This document shows positions 17,310 through 25,902 of a stretch of DNA of 49,484 nt, piece after piece. How positions within the stretch are numbered: the stretch's first letter is position 1; each line of letters starts with the position of its first letter. This DNA comes from an uncultured Clostridium sp. GTDB taxonomy: Bacteria > Bacillota > Clostridia > TANB77 > CAG-508. The notes beneath the pieces were generated by a model. It was given only the letters and a program-made list of their open reading frames with translations. It did not search any database and was not told the DNA's origin. The position numbers and the translations under genes were made by a program. The stretch covers positions 1-49,484 of the forward strand of contig CAMMHE010000008.1 in NCBI GenBank assembly GCA_946496575.1, given 5' to 3'.

Positions 17310-18185
17310 GTGAATTCAATTAAACCAAGATTTACTGTTATAGTCTGTTCTTATAATATAGAAGATTATATTTCAAGAGCTATAGAAAGCGTATTATCAC
17401 AAAATTATAAAAACTATGAACTAATTGTATCTGATGATTGTTCAACAGATAATACAATTGAAGAAATAAAAAAATATAGCGATAAAGGAATAAAAATAGT
17501 AAAAACTCAAAAAAACACAGGGACAGCAGGAGGAACAAGAAACGAAGGATTAAAAATAGCAAAAGGCCAATACATTATATTTTTAGATGGAGATGACAAA
17601 TTGTATGATGAAAATGTACTAGAAAATATAGATAAAGAAATTGGACAAGATACTCCAGATATATTATATTTAGGCTTTCAAGATGTAGGACAAGGAGACG
17701 CAGAGAGAATTTCAACTCAAGAGAATTCTACCAAAATTGCAAGATTAACATGTGATTTGAATTTTTCAGTTTCTAGTAGATGTTGGAATAAAGAATTTTT
17801 AGACAAAAATAATATGAGATTTGTAGAGGGAATGTATTATGAAGATGAAGTATTTTGTATAAAAGGAACAATTTTATCTAATTCGACAAAATATAGCACT
17901 ATGAAAGTATTTAAGTATTATAGGAATAGGAAAGGTAGTGTAATGAGTACACCATCTATGAAAAAATGTTCTGATTGGTATAGGATGCTTGCAGAAGTAA
18001 CAGATTTATATGCTATTACTCAAAATGAATATAAACCATATTTATTAAGTTTTATAAAAAATGAAAATGAGACAATTCCAGCGAGAATAGCAACAATTAT
18101 AAAATCAATGGAATGTGGAGGATCTATGCAAAGGTTACCAAAAAGAAATTATAAATTTAAGGAGTTTTTTGATAATGAAAACTAA
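17310..18185 (+). CDS. Family 2 glycosyltransferase
   Basis: A 291-aa GT-A glycosyltransferase with the family 2 signatures TVIVCSYNIEDYISRAIESV, SDDCSTDNT and the metal-binding LDGDD. The GTG start at 17310 overlaps an ATG-TGA pair and follows AGGAGG by 7 nt. It probably adds a sugar to a lipid-linked or wall polymer together with the other cargo enzymes. It overlaps the start of the next gene, a sign of translational coupling. Donor and acceptor cannot be read from sequence. Confidence 0.85.
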   Translation: MNSIKPRFTVIVCSYNIEDYISRAIESVLSQNYKNYELIVSDDCSTDNTIEEIKKYSDKGIKIVKTQKNTGTAGGTRNEGLKIAKGQYIIFLDGDDKLYDENVLENIDKEIGQDTPDILYLGFQDVGQGDAERISTQENSTKIARLTCDLNFSVSSRCWNKEFLDKNNMRFVEGMYYEDEVFCIKGTILSNSTKYSTMKVFKYYRNRKGSVMSTPSMKKCSDWYRMLAEVTDLYAITQNEYKPYLLSFIKNENETIPARIATIIKSMECGGSMQRLPKRNYKFKEFFDNEN

Positions 18186-18810
18186 GGTATATATGGTTAG
18201 ACATGCAGAAACTATAGGAAATATAGAGCAAAGATTAACTGGAAGAGCAGATTACGATTTAACTAGCAAGGGGATTTTATCAGTTGAAAAATTAACTCAA
18301 AAATTGTCTAATATAAAGTTTGATGCAATATTCTCAAGTACATCAGGTAGGACAAAAAGAACAATAGAACCTCTTGCAAAAATGAACGAATTAAAAATAA
18401 CTCAACTTGAAGACCTATGTGAAATGTATTTTGGTGATTATGATGGTTGCAAATGGCAAGATGTAAATAGAATTCACCCAGAAATAAAGCAAAGGCAAAA
18501 CGAAATAAATGAATTAAGTGGAATACCAAATCAAGAATCAATGACTGATGCAAGCGAGAGAATGTATAATTGCATAAAAAAAATATGTAATAAAAATTTA
18601 GGAAAGACTATTTTAATATGTTCTCATGGTGTAGTAATAGAAGGATTCATTAGAAAAATAGTTGGAATTCCATTTGCAGAAGAAAGGGCTAAATTTTCTC
18701 AAAAAAACGTAGCTTTAAATATTTTAACATATGAAGATCAAAAATTTACAATAGATCTTTTAGCAGATATATCATTTTTAGAAGGAGTAATAGAATGCAA
18801 AAAGCATTAA
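18175..18810 (+). CDS. Histidine phosphatase family protein (phosphoglycerate mutase-like)
   Basis: A 211-aa protein of the histidine phosphatase superfamily. The catalytic RHAETIGN sits at the N-terminus, the second catalytic His is in CSHGVVIEGF, and the Glu of the acid position lies in EMYFGDYDG. The ATG at 18175 follows AAGGAG; it overlaps the preceding glycosyltransferase by 11 bp and the next one by 16 bp. In a glycan operon such enzymes may dephosphorylate a sugar or an intermediate; the substrate is unknown. Confidence 0.82.
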   Translation: MKTKVYMVRHAETIGNIEQRLTGRADYDLTSKGILSVEKLTQKLSNIKFDAIFSSTSGRTKRTIEPLAKMNELKITQLEDLCEMYFGDYDGCKWQDVNRIHPEIKQRQNEINELSGIPNQESMTDASERMYNCIKKICNKNLGKTILICSHGVVIEGFIRKIVGIPFAEERAKFSQKNVALNILTYEDQKFTIDLLADISFLEGVIECKKH

Positions 18811-19778
18811 TCTCTATAATTGTACCAGTATATAAAGTAGAAAAATATATAAAAAGATGTTTAAATAGTATAATAAATCAAACATATACAAATTTAGAAA
18901 TAATATTAGTAGATGATGGTTCACCAGATAAATGTCCTGAAATTTGTGATGAATATTCTAAAAAGGATAAAAGAATAAAAGTAATTCATCAAAAAAATAT
19001 GGGACTTTCAGTTGCTAGAAACAATGGCATAAAATCAGCAACAGGTGAGTATATAGGATTTGTAGATGGTGATGATTATATTGAAAAAACAATGTTTGAA
19101 GATTTGTTCAAAGCTCTAATAGAGAATGATGCACAAATGAGTATATGCAATTTTAAAGTCATTACAGATAAAGAACAGTATATAAAAAACAATTATCCAG
19201 AAAATAAAACATACACTAAAAAAGAATTTTTAAAAGAAATTTTATTAGATAAAAATATACAAAGTTATGTATGGAATAAGCTATATATAAAAGACTTATT
19301 TATTAATATAAAATTTCCAGAAGGAAAAAAATACGAAGATATAGGAACAACATTTTATTTAGCAGAAAAATGTAAAAAAATACAACTGATAGGGAAAGCA
19401 GAGTATAATTATACAAATAGAAGTGATAGCATTGTATTTAATATCGATGAACAAACAATTTTAGATTATACTACTCTGGTAATGCAAAGATACGATTATG
19501 TTGATAAAAAATATCCCGATTTGAGAAAATATAATTTTTACTATCTTGGTAAAACACTAATTACTGCATATACTGATATGCGTACTTTAAAAAGCATTAG
19601 TGAAAAATTAAAAAAGCAGATAAAAAAACTAAAATTAAAAGTAAGAGATTATATAAAAGAATATGAAGAAATAAGTATGGAATTATTTGACAAAGAACAG
19701 AAAATTAAACTATATGAAATATTAATGTATCAAAATATTACTATAAATTTTAAAAATAAAATTATTGTAAATTTATAG
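18795..19778 (+). CDS. Family 2 glycosyltransferase
   Basis: A 327-aa family 2 glycosyltransferase with an N-terminal catalytic domain (SIIVPVYKVEKYIKRCLNSI, VDDGSPDKC, GLSVARNNGI, GFVDGDDYIE) and a C-terminal helical, Lys-rich tail of about 100 residues. Typical of capsule, teichoic acid or exopolysaccharide loci. Last gene of the cargo operon; a terminator follows after 12 nt. Its start lies within the end of the phosphatase gene. Confidence 0.87.
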   Translation: MQKALISIIVPVYKVEKYIKRCLNSIINQTYTNLEIILVDDGSPDKCPEICDEYSKKDKRIKVIHQKNMGLSVARNNGIKSATGEYIGFVDGDDYIEKTMFEDLFKALIENDAQMSICNFKVITDKEQYIKNNYPENKTYTKKEFLKEILLDKNIQSYVWNKLYIKDLFINIKFPEGKKYEDIGTTFYLAEKCKKIQLIGKAEYNYTNRSDSIVFNIDEQTILDYTTLVMQRYDYVDKKYPDLRKYNFYYLGKTLITAYTDMRTLKSISEKLKKQIKKLKLKVRDYIKEYEEISMELFDKEQKIKLYEILMYQNITINFKNKIIVNL

Positions 19779-19790
19779 AATAAAAAATAG

Positions 19791-19816
19791 CCAACTATTA
19801 TTGAGTTGGTTTTTTT
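19791..19816 (+). terminator. Terminator after the cargo operon
   Basis: CCAACT (19791-19796) pairs with AGTTGG (19804-19809) across 7 nt, followed by seven T residues. It separates the cargo from the recombination module. Confidence 0.8.
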
Positions 19817-19917
19817 GTTTTTAAATTTCAATTTCAGAATATTTTAATATAAAGAATTAGTCATAAATTTATATAAAACCTAATATTTTTAAAAAGAAAT
19901 AGGAGGTGTATATATTT

Positions 19918-20070
19918 ATGATACAACAAAATGAAATGCAAGAAAATAAAACAATCTATGAAATAAATAATAAAAAATATACTGTAATAACAAGAAATGT
20001 AGAAAGTGTACAAAATATAGACAAACTATATGAAGTAATATGTAGATATGCGATTTCAAAAACGAATTAA
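19918..20070 (+). CDS. Small protein of 50 aa upstream of the recombinases (TnpW-like)
   Basis: A perfect AGGAGGTG (19901-19908) precedes ATG 19918. The product carries an IYEINNKKYTVITR beta-hairpin and a VQNIDKLYEVICRYAIS helix. Small proteins with this pattern are common just before serine recombinase genes in clostridial transposons (TnpW type), and here it is 52 nt before the first recombinase. Its role is unproven; it may regulate recombination direction. Confidence 0.6.
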   Translation: MIQQNEMQENKTIYEINNKKYTVITRNVESVQNIDKLYEVICRYAISKTN

Positions 20071-20121
20071 AATTCGCATATTTATAATTAAATATATATG
20101 CCTCAAAAGAGGTGTTATAGT

Positions 20122-21697
20122 ATGAGCGAAAAATATATTCCTTATTTTAGTAATGGGAATTTGCAATGTAAATTACCAAGCTATAAAGTTGCAGCTTATT
20201 TGAGATTATCACAAGAAGATGGTGATAAAGATGTAAGTGATAGCATAGTAAGTCAAAAAAACATAATAGAAAGAAAAATAAAAGAATTAGGTGATGAATT
20301 TTTTATAGTAGATTATTATATTGATGACGGTTACACAGGTCTCAACACAAATAGACCAGACTTTCAAAGGATGATTCGAGATCTAGAAAAAGGAAATATA
20401 AATTGTATTATTACAAAAGACTTATCAAGATTATCAAGAAATAGTTTTGAAGCAAATTATTATATAGAATTATACTTTCTTGAAAGAAGTATAAGGTATA
20501 TATCTGTATTAGATAATGTAGATACAGGAATTAAAAATTCAAATAATGATATGATACAATTTAAGACTCTTATAAATGACTGGTATAGTAAAGACATTTC
20601 GAAAAAAATAAAATCTAGTGTATGGGCAAGAAAAGAAAAAGGAATGTTTTTAGGAGCAATCGCACCTTTTCGGTTATAAAAAATCAATAGAAGATAAACA
20701 TAAACTAATTATAGAAGAAACACAAGCAAGAATTGTTAAAAGAATATACGAGGAATATAGCATAGGAAAATCAATTGCAGAAATAGTAACAAACTTAAAT
20801 GCTGAAAAAATACCTAGTCCAAACAATAATAAAAATAATGGAGAGATAAGATATAAATGGAGAGAAGATACATTAAGGAGAATTTTATGTAATAAAGTGT
20901 ATTTAGGACATACAGAGTATGGAAAAAGAATAAATTTGAGTTATAAATCTAAAAAAATAAAATATATTCATCCAGAAGATTGGCAAATAGTATATAACAC
21001 ACATGATGCAATTATCACAGAAGAACTTTTTCTAAAAGTACAGAAATTAAGAAATATTAATAAAACAATAAAAAGAAAAAAACACGAATGGGAATTAAAC
21101 GGATTTGTAAAATGTAAAGAATGTGGAGCCAAAATGACATTAAAAGTCGAATACAAAAGAGATAATCTACACGAATTAAAATCAAAAAAAGTTTGTTGCT
21201 TGAATGGTTTAAAAAAATATAGAGGAAAAGAGTGTATAAGAGGGAGTAGAGGATTAGATGAAAATACACTTAATGAAATAATTTATAGCAACCTAAAAGA
21301 AAATCTGGGAAGAATTATTGATAAAGAAAAGATAAAACAATTAATTATAAACAGAAACAATGTAAATATTAATAATTGCAAAAAATTACTACATAAAGAA
21401 TTATTAAAAGTAGAAAATCAAATAAAAACACTTTATTTAGACTATAAACAGGACTTGCTAGATAAGGAAGACTATAAAAAATATTATCAAGAGAAAAGCA
21501 ATGAAAAAGCTAGAATAAAAAATGAATTAGAATTAGTAATGAAAGAACAAAATAATAAAATTGATATAAAGGAAATAGATAGAATATTGAGTATCGAAGA
21601 AATAAATAAAGACATTATATCAGAGCTAATTTATGATATTCAAATAGATAGGGATAACCAAATATATATAAATTATAAATATGGTGGATTAGTATGA
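20122..21697 (+). CDS. Large serine recombinase 1, read through a +1 shift at CGG
   Basis: A 524-aa serine recombinase when the C at 20671 is skipped; in frame 0 it stops at codon 185 (TAA, two codons after the CGG). The N-terminal resolvase domain has AAYLRLSQEDG with the catalytic Ser, IIERKIKELG, IDDGYTGLNTNRPDFQRM and ITKDLSRLSRNS. The shift falls at the border of the catalytic and DNA-binding recombinase domains and restores APFGYKK; the neighbouring recombinase has PYGYKKD at the same position without any shift. A zinc ribbon (CKECGAKM and a later Cys pair) and a coiled coil follow. I start at ATG 20122 behind AGAGGTG, not at 20098. The stop overlaps the next start as ATGA, so the two are coupled. 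Confidence 0.85.
20671..20674 (+). other. Candidate +1 recoding site 4 (CGGT, in recombinase 1)
   Basis: In-frame CGG after TTT. Skipping C gives GGT TAT AAA (Gly-Tyr-Lys), matching the intact PYGYKK of the adjacent paralogue. The remaining 341 codons are open. Confidence 0.78.
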
Positions 21698-23211
21698 AAG
21701 AATATAGAGCAGGTATATATTTACGATTATCAAAAGAACATGGAGAAGAAAATAATAGTATAGAGTCTCAAAGAGAAATAACAACAAATTATGCTGTGAA
21801 AAATGGTTATAAAATAATAAAAGAATATGTAGACAATGGATATTCGGGTATTTTAGATTCAAGACCAGCTCTAGATCAAATGATGATAGACATATCAAGA
21901 GGTTTTATAAATATGGTAATTGTAAAAGATATAAGTAGACTAACTCGTAATAAAAATAAAACAGGATGGTATACAGAAATATTTTTTCCAGATAATGATG
22001 TAAGATTTGTTTCAGTAACAGAATTTATAGATAGTGGCAAAAGATATGAAATTGATGATACAATAATGTTAAGAGGAATTGCAAATCAATATTACATAAC
22101 AGATATATCAAAAAAAATAAGAGCAAATAAAAGAGCAATGAAAGAAGTAGGACAGTTTGTAGAAAGTGCTGTTCCATATGGATATAAAAAAGATAAAAAT
22201 GATAAACACAAAATAGTTATAGATAATAATGTTGCAAATAATATAAGAACTATTTATAGTATGTATATAGAAGGCAAAACAAGTACAAAAATAGCAGAAT
22301 ACTTTAATAGTAAAAAAATAAAAAATCCAAGCAGATATATGAAAATGAAAAATTGGGGAGAAAAGTGGTCGGCAGAGCAAATAAATGATATTTTAAGAAA
22401 TCCATTTTATATTGGAAATACTGTAATGAACAAGTATAAAACCAATTATCTAACTAAAACTTGTACAAAAAACAGTAATAAAGATAGTTGGATCATAAAA
22501 GAAAATACACATGAACCAATAATAGATAAACAAATCTATATAAAAGTTCAAGAGATAAAACAAGAAAAAAAAGGACAACAAAATGTAAAACATGTATATT
22601 TACTTAAAGATTTAATATATTGTGGACATTGCAAAAAAAAATTTCAATATAAAGTGTACAGAGCAGTTGATAAGCAAACATTCTTATATGAAAATGCAAG
22701 GTTTAATTGTACTTTGTTTTATAAGAAAAAATGTAATAATGGAATTTATATTAGAGAAAAAGATTTGAATCAAATAGTAAAAAATGAAATAATAAAAAGA
22801 TTAAGCGTAATTGGAGTAAATGAGATAACAAATAAAATAATTAATTACTATAAAGAAAATAATGTACAAATTCAAAAAATTAAAGAATATCAAAATCAAG
22901 TTGAAAGACTTGAAATGAAAAAAAGCATCTTATACAAGAAAAAATGTGAAGAATATATAACCATAGAAGAATTTAAAACACAATATCAGAGAGCAAAAGA
23001 AGAAATAATAGCATACGAGAATCTAATAGAAAGATTGAAAAAAGATAATAGCTATAATTTAGATGAAAAACAAATAATAGAAATTGTCCAAAAAATTAAA
23101 GGTGGAAATTATATTAAAAATGATTTTTTGAAGGAAATTATAAATAAGGTAGAAGTCTATTCTGAAAATAGGATAGAAGTTATTTTTAAAAATATTGACT
23201 GCAATAAATGA
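21694..23211 (+). CDS. Large serine recombinase 2
   Basis: A 505-aa serine recombinase. The resolvase domain has YRAGIYLRLSKEHGE with the catalytic Ser, SIESQREI, VDNGYSG, RPALDQMM and VKDISRLTRNKN. The recombinase domain starts at VPYGYKKDKND, and the zinc ribbon is formed by CGHCKKKF and the later CTLF/KKCNNG cysteines, followed by a long coiled coil that typically controls integration versus excision. It starts on the ATGA overlap with recombinase 1 and ends 10 bp from the right crossover. Tandem serine recombinases may need each other; one could carry out excision. No CGG codon is present. Confidence 0.92.
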   Translation: MKEYRAGIYLRLSKEHGEENNSIESQREITTNYAVKNGYKIIKEYVDNGYSGILDSRPALDQMMIDISRGFINMVIVKDISRLTRNKNKTGWYTEIFFPDNDVRFVSVTEFIDSGKRYEIDDTIMLRGIANQYYITDISKKIRANKRAMKEVGQFVESAVPYGYKKDKNDKHKIVIDNNVANNIRTIYSMYIEGKTSTKIAEYFNSKKIKNPSRYMKMKNWGEKWSAEQINDILRNPFYIGNTVMNKYKTNYLTKTCTKNSNKDSWIIKENTHEPIIDKQIYIKVQEIKQEKKGQQNVKHVYLLKDLIYCGHCKKKFQYKVYRAVDKQTFLYENARFNCTLFYKKKCNNGIYIREKDLNQIVKNEIIKRLSVIGVNEITNKIINYYKENNVQIQKIKEYQNQVERLEMKKSILYKKKCEEYITIEEFKTQYQRAKEEIIAYENLIERLKKDNSYNLDEKQIIEIVQKIKGGNYIKNDFLKEIINKVEVYSENRIEVIFKNIDCNK

Positions 23212-23241
23212 GGCATAACACAAGGAGGTGGTGTAGCAGCA
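23201..23241 (+). other. attR, right junction of the element
   Basis: Recombinase 2 stops at 23211. The inferred crossover CA is 23221-23222, after which the PBP frame resumes with GGA GGT GGT (Gly-Gly-Gly). The left side holds the other half of the inferred attP (ATAAATGAGGCATAACA). Confidence 0.65.
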
Positions 23242-23517
23242 CCACTTGGAGGTCAAATACTATCAGAAATACTTCCATATTTAGAATTAGAGCAAGAAAA
23301 TAAAGACGAAATAGAAATAAGAAATGAAATAACAGTACCAGATATAATAGGAAAAACATTAAATGAAGCAAAAAAAATACTTAAAGAATATAAATTAGAA
23401 ATAAGTATTAATAATTCTAGTGAAGAAATAGATGAAGAAAGTGTTACAGTCAAAAATCAGATACCACATTCAGGAATAAATGTATATGAGGGAAGTTATG
23501 TATATGTAGGAATTTGA
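23221..23517 (+). pseudogene. Separated 3' end of the PBP gene (PASTA domain)
   Basis: 99 codons with no start or ribosome site, in the frame that continues the PBP at 16099. The first residues QGGGVAAPLGGQILSEILP are the conserved end of the class B transpeptidase domain. Residues about 40-98 (TVPDIIGKTLNEAKKIL, ending in VYEGSYVYVGI) are one PASTA domain, the extracellular muropeptide or cell-wall sensing module found at the C-terminus of SpoVD and FtsI. It becomes expressible only if the element is excised. The reading frame has no disabling mutation, which argues that it is still used. Confidence 0.88.
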
Positions 23518-23542
23518 CAAAAATAACTAAATATGGTATAAT
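23514..23542 (+). promoter_or_regulatory. Consensus promoter overlapping the PBP stop
   Basis: TTGACA (23514-23519), 17-nt spacer, TATAAT (23537-23542). It drives the 23596 gene. Confidence 0.85.
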
Positions 23543-23595
23543 AAAGAAGTTGTGGTAAAAAATCATAATAAAATTTATATAAAAAAGGATGTAAA

Positions 23596-24378
23596 ATGAA
23601 AAAAAATAAAATACTAAAAATTACAGTAGGAAATATAATATGCATTGGAACGATAATTTTTATTTTTGCAATAGCAATGCAATTAATATTAACAGATAAA
23701 GAAAAAGTTAAAGAAGGAAAAAATGAAGAAATAGTAATACTATCAGAAGAAAAAGTAGCAGAAAATCAAAATACTAGAACAAATCAAAATGATAAAGTAA
23801 CTTCAAGATCTTCAACAACAAGAAATAAAAATTCTGAACAACCAGAAGAAATAAAAGAAGAAATAGAAATTAAAGATGAAATATTAGAAACAGAGCCAGA
23901 AGTACAATATACAAAAATAGAAGATGTAAAGATTTCAAAAGATATGAATTTAACAGAAAGAACAGGTTTATCTAAAGAGGATTTTAAAAAATTAATATCA
24001 AGAGTAAAGCAAGACACAACAAAATTTTTTTATGATAATAGTGATATAATATATGACTTATGTGCAGAATATCAAATTAACGAAATATTCTTTTGCGGAT
24101 TAATATCAGCAGAATCTGGATGGAATATAGCTTCAAACCATAGAAGAACATATAATTATATAAGTTTGATGTCAGGTGGAAAACTAATAAAATATAGTTC
24201 TTTAGAAGAGGGTTTAAGAGTAGCTGCAAAAACTTTACATAATAATTATCTAACAGAAGGTGGACGTTTTTACTATGGAAAAACACTATCTGCAGTAAAA
24301 ACTAAATTCTGTCCTTCATCAAATACATGGGTTAATCTAGTATATGGTAGAATGCAACAAATAATAAAAAGTATATAA
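23596..24378 (+). CDS. Secreted protein with glucosaminidase-like C-terminal domain
   Basis: A 260-aa protein: N-terminal membrane/signal segment (about residues 9-31), a low-complexity Glu/Lys/Asn linker to about residue 110, then a 150-residue domain. That domain is related to the C-terminal domain of the 24592 gene: LSKEDFKKLISR, a putative catalytic Glu in GLISAESGW, SLEEGLRVAAKTLHNNYL and YYGKTLSAVKTKFCP. This is the endo-beta-N-acetylglucosaminidase/lysozyme-like pattern (GH73 or related), so it probably cleaves peptidoglycan glycan strands outside the cell. AAGGATG precedes the start. Own promoter and terminator. Confidence 0.72.
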   Translation: MKKNKILKITVGNIICIGTIIFIFAIAMQLILTDKEKVKEGKNEEIVILSEEKVAENQNTRTNQNDKVTSRSSTTRNKNSEQPEEIKEEIEIKDEILETEPEVQYTKIEDVKISKDMNLTERTGLSKEDFKKLISRVKQDTTKFFYDNSDIIYDLCAEYQINEIFFCGLISAESGWNIASNHRRTYNYISLMSGGKLIKYSSLEEGLRVAAKTLHNNYLTEGGRFYYGKTLSAVKTKFCPSSNTWVNLVYGRMQQIIKSI

Positions 24379-24379
24379 A

Positions 24380-24408
24380 AAGGATTCAACTTAAGAATCC
24401 TTCTTTTT
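24380..24408 (+). terminator. Intrinsic terminator
   Basis: AAGGATTC (24380-24387) pairs with GAATCCTT (24395-24402) over a 7-nt loop, then a T run. Confidence 0.88.
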
Positions 24409-24483
24409 AATATTTTATTTTTTATAATTGCTTTTAAAAACTCTTAAATTTCTATATCAAACTATTACATACCTATTTTTCCA

Positions 24484-24512
24484 TTGACAAAAAGAGACAT
24501 TAATACTAAAAT
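24484..24512 (+). promoter_or_regulatory. Promoter of the glucosaminidase/SH3 gene
   Basis: TTGACA (24484-24489), 17-nt spacer, TAAAAT (24507-24512). It rules out translation starting at the TTG inside this -35 box. Confidence 0.7.
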
Positions 24513-24591
24513 ATATATAAGATTGAAAAAAGAAAACAGTTTTATAAAATTCTTTTCGACAAATTATTATAGAAAGGAATATAAGCAAAAG

Positions 24592-25812
24592 ATGAAAATA
24601 GGAAAAGAAAAAAGAAATGAAATATTATATATAAAAATAGCAATCAGTATCATTCTAATTGCTATATTTTTGCTTTTTTTCGGGATTTATATCGTTTTAA
24701 TTAATCAAGTATCTTATGCAAATTCTCAAGAAAAAAATATAGATTCATTTAAAATATCTGATACAACTCCAATAAATATTCAGAAAATAATAGAACAAAA
24801 TGCCAAAATTAGTATAACTGAAAATATTATAACAGAAGAGATAGAAATGGAATATATAACCCAATACATAGAAAATGAAAATTTAGCAGTAGGAATTATG
24901 CAAGTTTCTCAAGAAGGAAGAACAGGAATAACTCAAATTACAACAAAAATAACTTATGAAAATGGAAAAGAAGTATCACAACAACAAATAAGTTCTAATA
25001 TAATAAAAGCACCAATTAATAAAATTGTACAAATTGGTTCAGGTAGTGCAAAATCTACAAAATATATTGCAAAAATAGGCGATAAAATATATGCAACATC
25101 AGATAGATTAACAGTATTTCTGGAAAACAATTTACAAAGTCAAAAAGTAGGCACATTGCAAAAAGATGATGAAATGACCATAATAGACATATCAAATAAT
25201 TGGTACAAAATAAAAACTAATAGAGTAATTGGATGGGTAAGTGCAGAATCAACTACATATATAAATTATGATTTTGAAGATGATCAAACACAAAAACAAA
25301 CAGTTGCAGAGTTAAAACATAAACTAAATTTTAATATGAAATTAAACGAACCAAGTGGTTTAACATTAGAGCAATTTAGAAAAGTATTATCAGATAGTAA
25401 AGATGTAAATAATATATTTGAAAATAATGCAGAATATTTTTATTATATAGAAGAACAGTATGGAATAAATGGTATATTTGTAGCAGCAGTAGGAATTCAT
25501 GAAAGTTCATGGGGAACATCTAAATTAGCAAAAAATAAATATAATCTTTTTGGTTATGGTGCAAATGATTCTAACCCATATAATAATGCATATAGTTTTG
25601 ATAATTATGCAGAATCAATAGACTTAATAGCACGTGTATTCACTAAATATTATTTAAATCCGAAAGGGACAAGCATATATGCAGGAGAAATTGCAGATGG
25701 AAGATATTATAATGGAAATACATTAAATTCTGTAAACAAGAGATATGCCTCTGATTCGAATTGGGCAAATGCTGTATATTCGCACATGAAATATTTATAT
25801 AATAAATTGTAA
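24592..25812 (+). CDS. Secreted SH3-glucosaminidase, peptidoglycan hydrolase
   Basis: A 406-aa cell-wall hydrolase. Transmembrane/signal segment at residues about 15-40, a spacer, a bacterial SH3 domain (around DRLTVFLENNLQSQKVGTLQ to TNRVIGWVSAES) and a C-terminal glucosaminidase domain with the catalytic Glu in GIHESSWGTS followed by LAKNKYNLFGYGA. That is the classical GH73 pattern that cuts after N-acetylglucosamine. The start at ATG 24592 is chosen because it lies downstream of the promoter and just before the membrane segment; its ribosome site (AAAGGA) is about 13 nt away, so the exact start is uncertain. The paralogue at 23596 lacks the SH3 domain. Confidence 0.82.
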   Translation: MKIGKEKRNEILYIKIAISIILIAIFLLFFGIYIVLINQVSYANSQEKNIDSFKISDTTPINIQKIIEQNAKISITENIITEEIEMEYITQYIENENLAVGIMQVSQEGRTGITQITTKITYENGKEVSQQQISSNIIKAPINKIVQIGSGSAKSTKYIAKIGDKIYATSDRLTVFLENNLQSQKVGTLQKDDEMTIIDISNNWYKIKTNRVIGWVSAESTTYINYDFEDDQTQKQTVAELKHKLNFNMKLNEPSGLTLEQFRKVLSDSKDVNNIFENNAEYFYYIEEQYGINGIFVAAVGIHESSWGTSKLAKNKYNLFGYGANDSNPYNNAYSFDNYAESIDLIARVFTKYYLNPKGTSIYAGEIADGRYYNGNTLNSVNKRYASDSNWANAVYSHMKYLYNKL

Positions 25813-25828
25813 AAAATTTGTTATTTTC

Positions 25829-25857
25829 TTGATATTTTTTAAAATTTATTGTATGAT
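25829..25857 (+). promoter_or_regulatory. Promoter of the 25903-29776 operon
   Basis: TTGATA (25829-25834), 17-nt spacer, TATGAT (25852-25857). Confidence 0.65.
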
Positions 25858-25902
25858 ATATAAGTATAAAATTGGAAGAAAGTTCGAAAGGGGCTAATAA
25901 AA

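Larger units (their letters stand above)
16100..23220 (+). mobile_element. 7.1-kb serine-recombinase element inserted in the PBP gene
   Basis: The element spans 7121 bp between two copies of CA (16100-16101 and 23221-23222). Removing it restores the PBP frame exactly across the conserved Gly-Gly-His-Gln-Gly-Gly-Gly region. It holds its own promoter and leader terminator, four glycan and phosphatase cargo genes, a small ORF and two large serine recombinases, the second ending 10 bp before the right junction, as integrases do next to their att site. A 2-bp overlap is what large serine recombinases leave. No conjugation, capsid or replication genes are present, so it is an integrative element, possibly non-autonomous for transfer, or a developmentally excised one. 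Confidence 0.85.

Noticed and set aside
16100..23220. PBP gene as an ordinary dead pseudogene
   Set aside because: Both exons are free of other lesions and rejoin in frame to a full conserved protein, so reversible interruption is the better reading.
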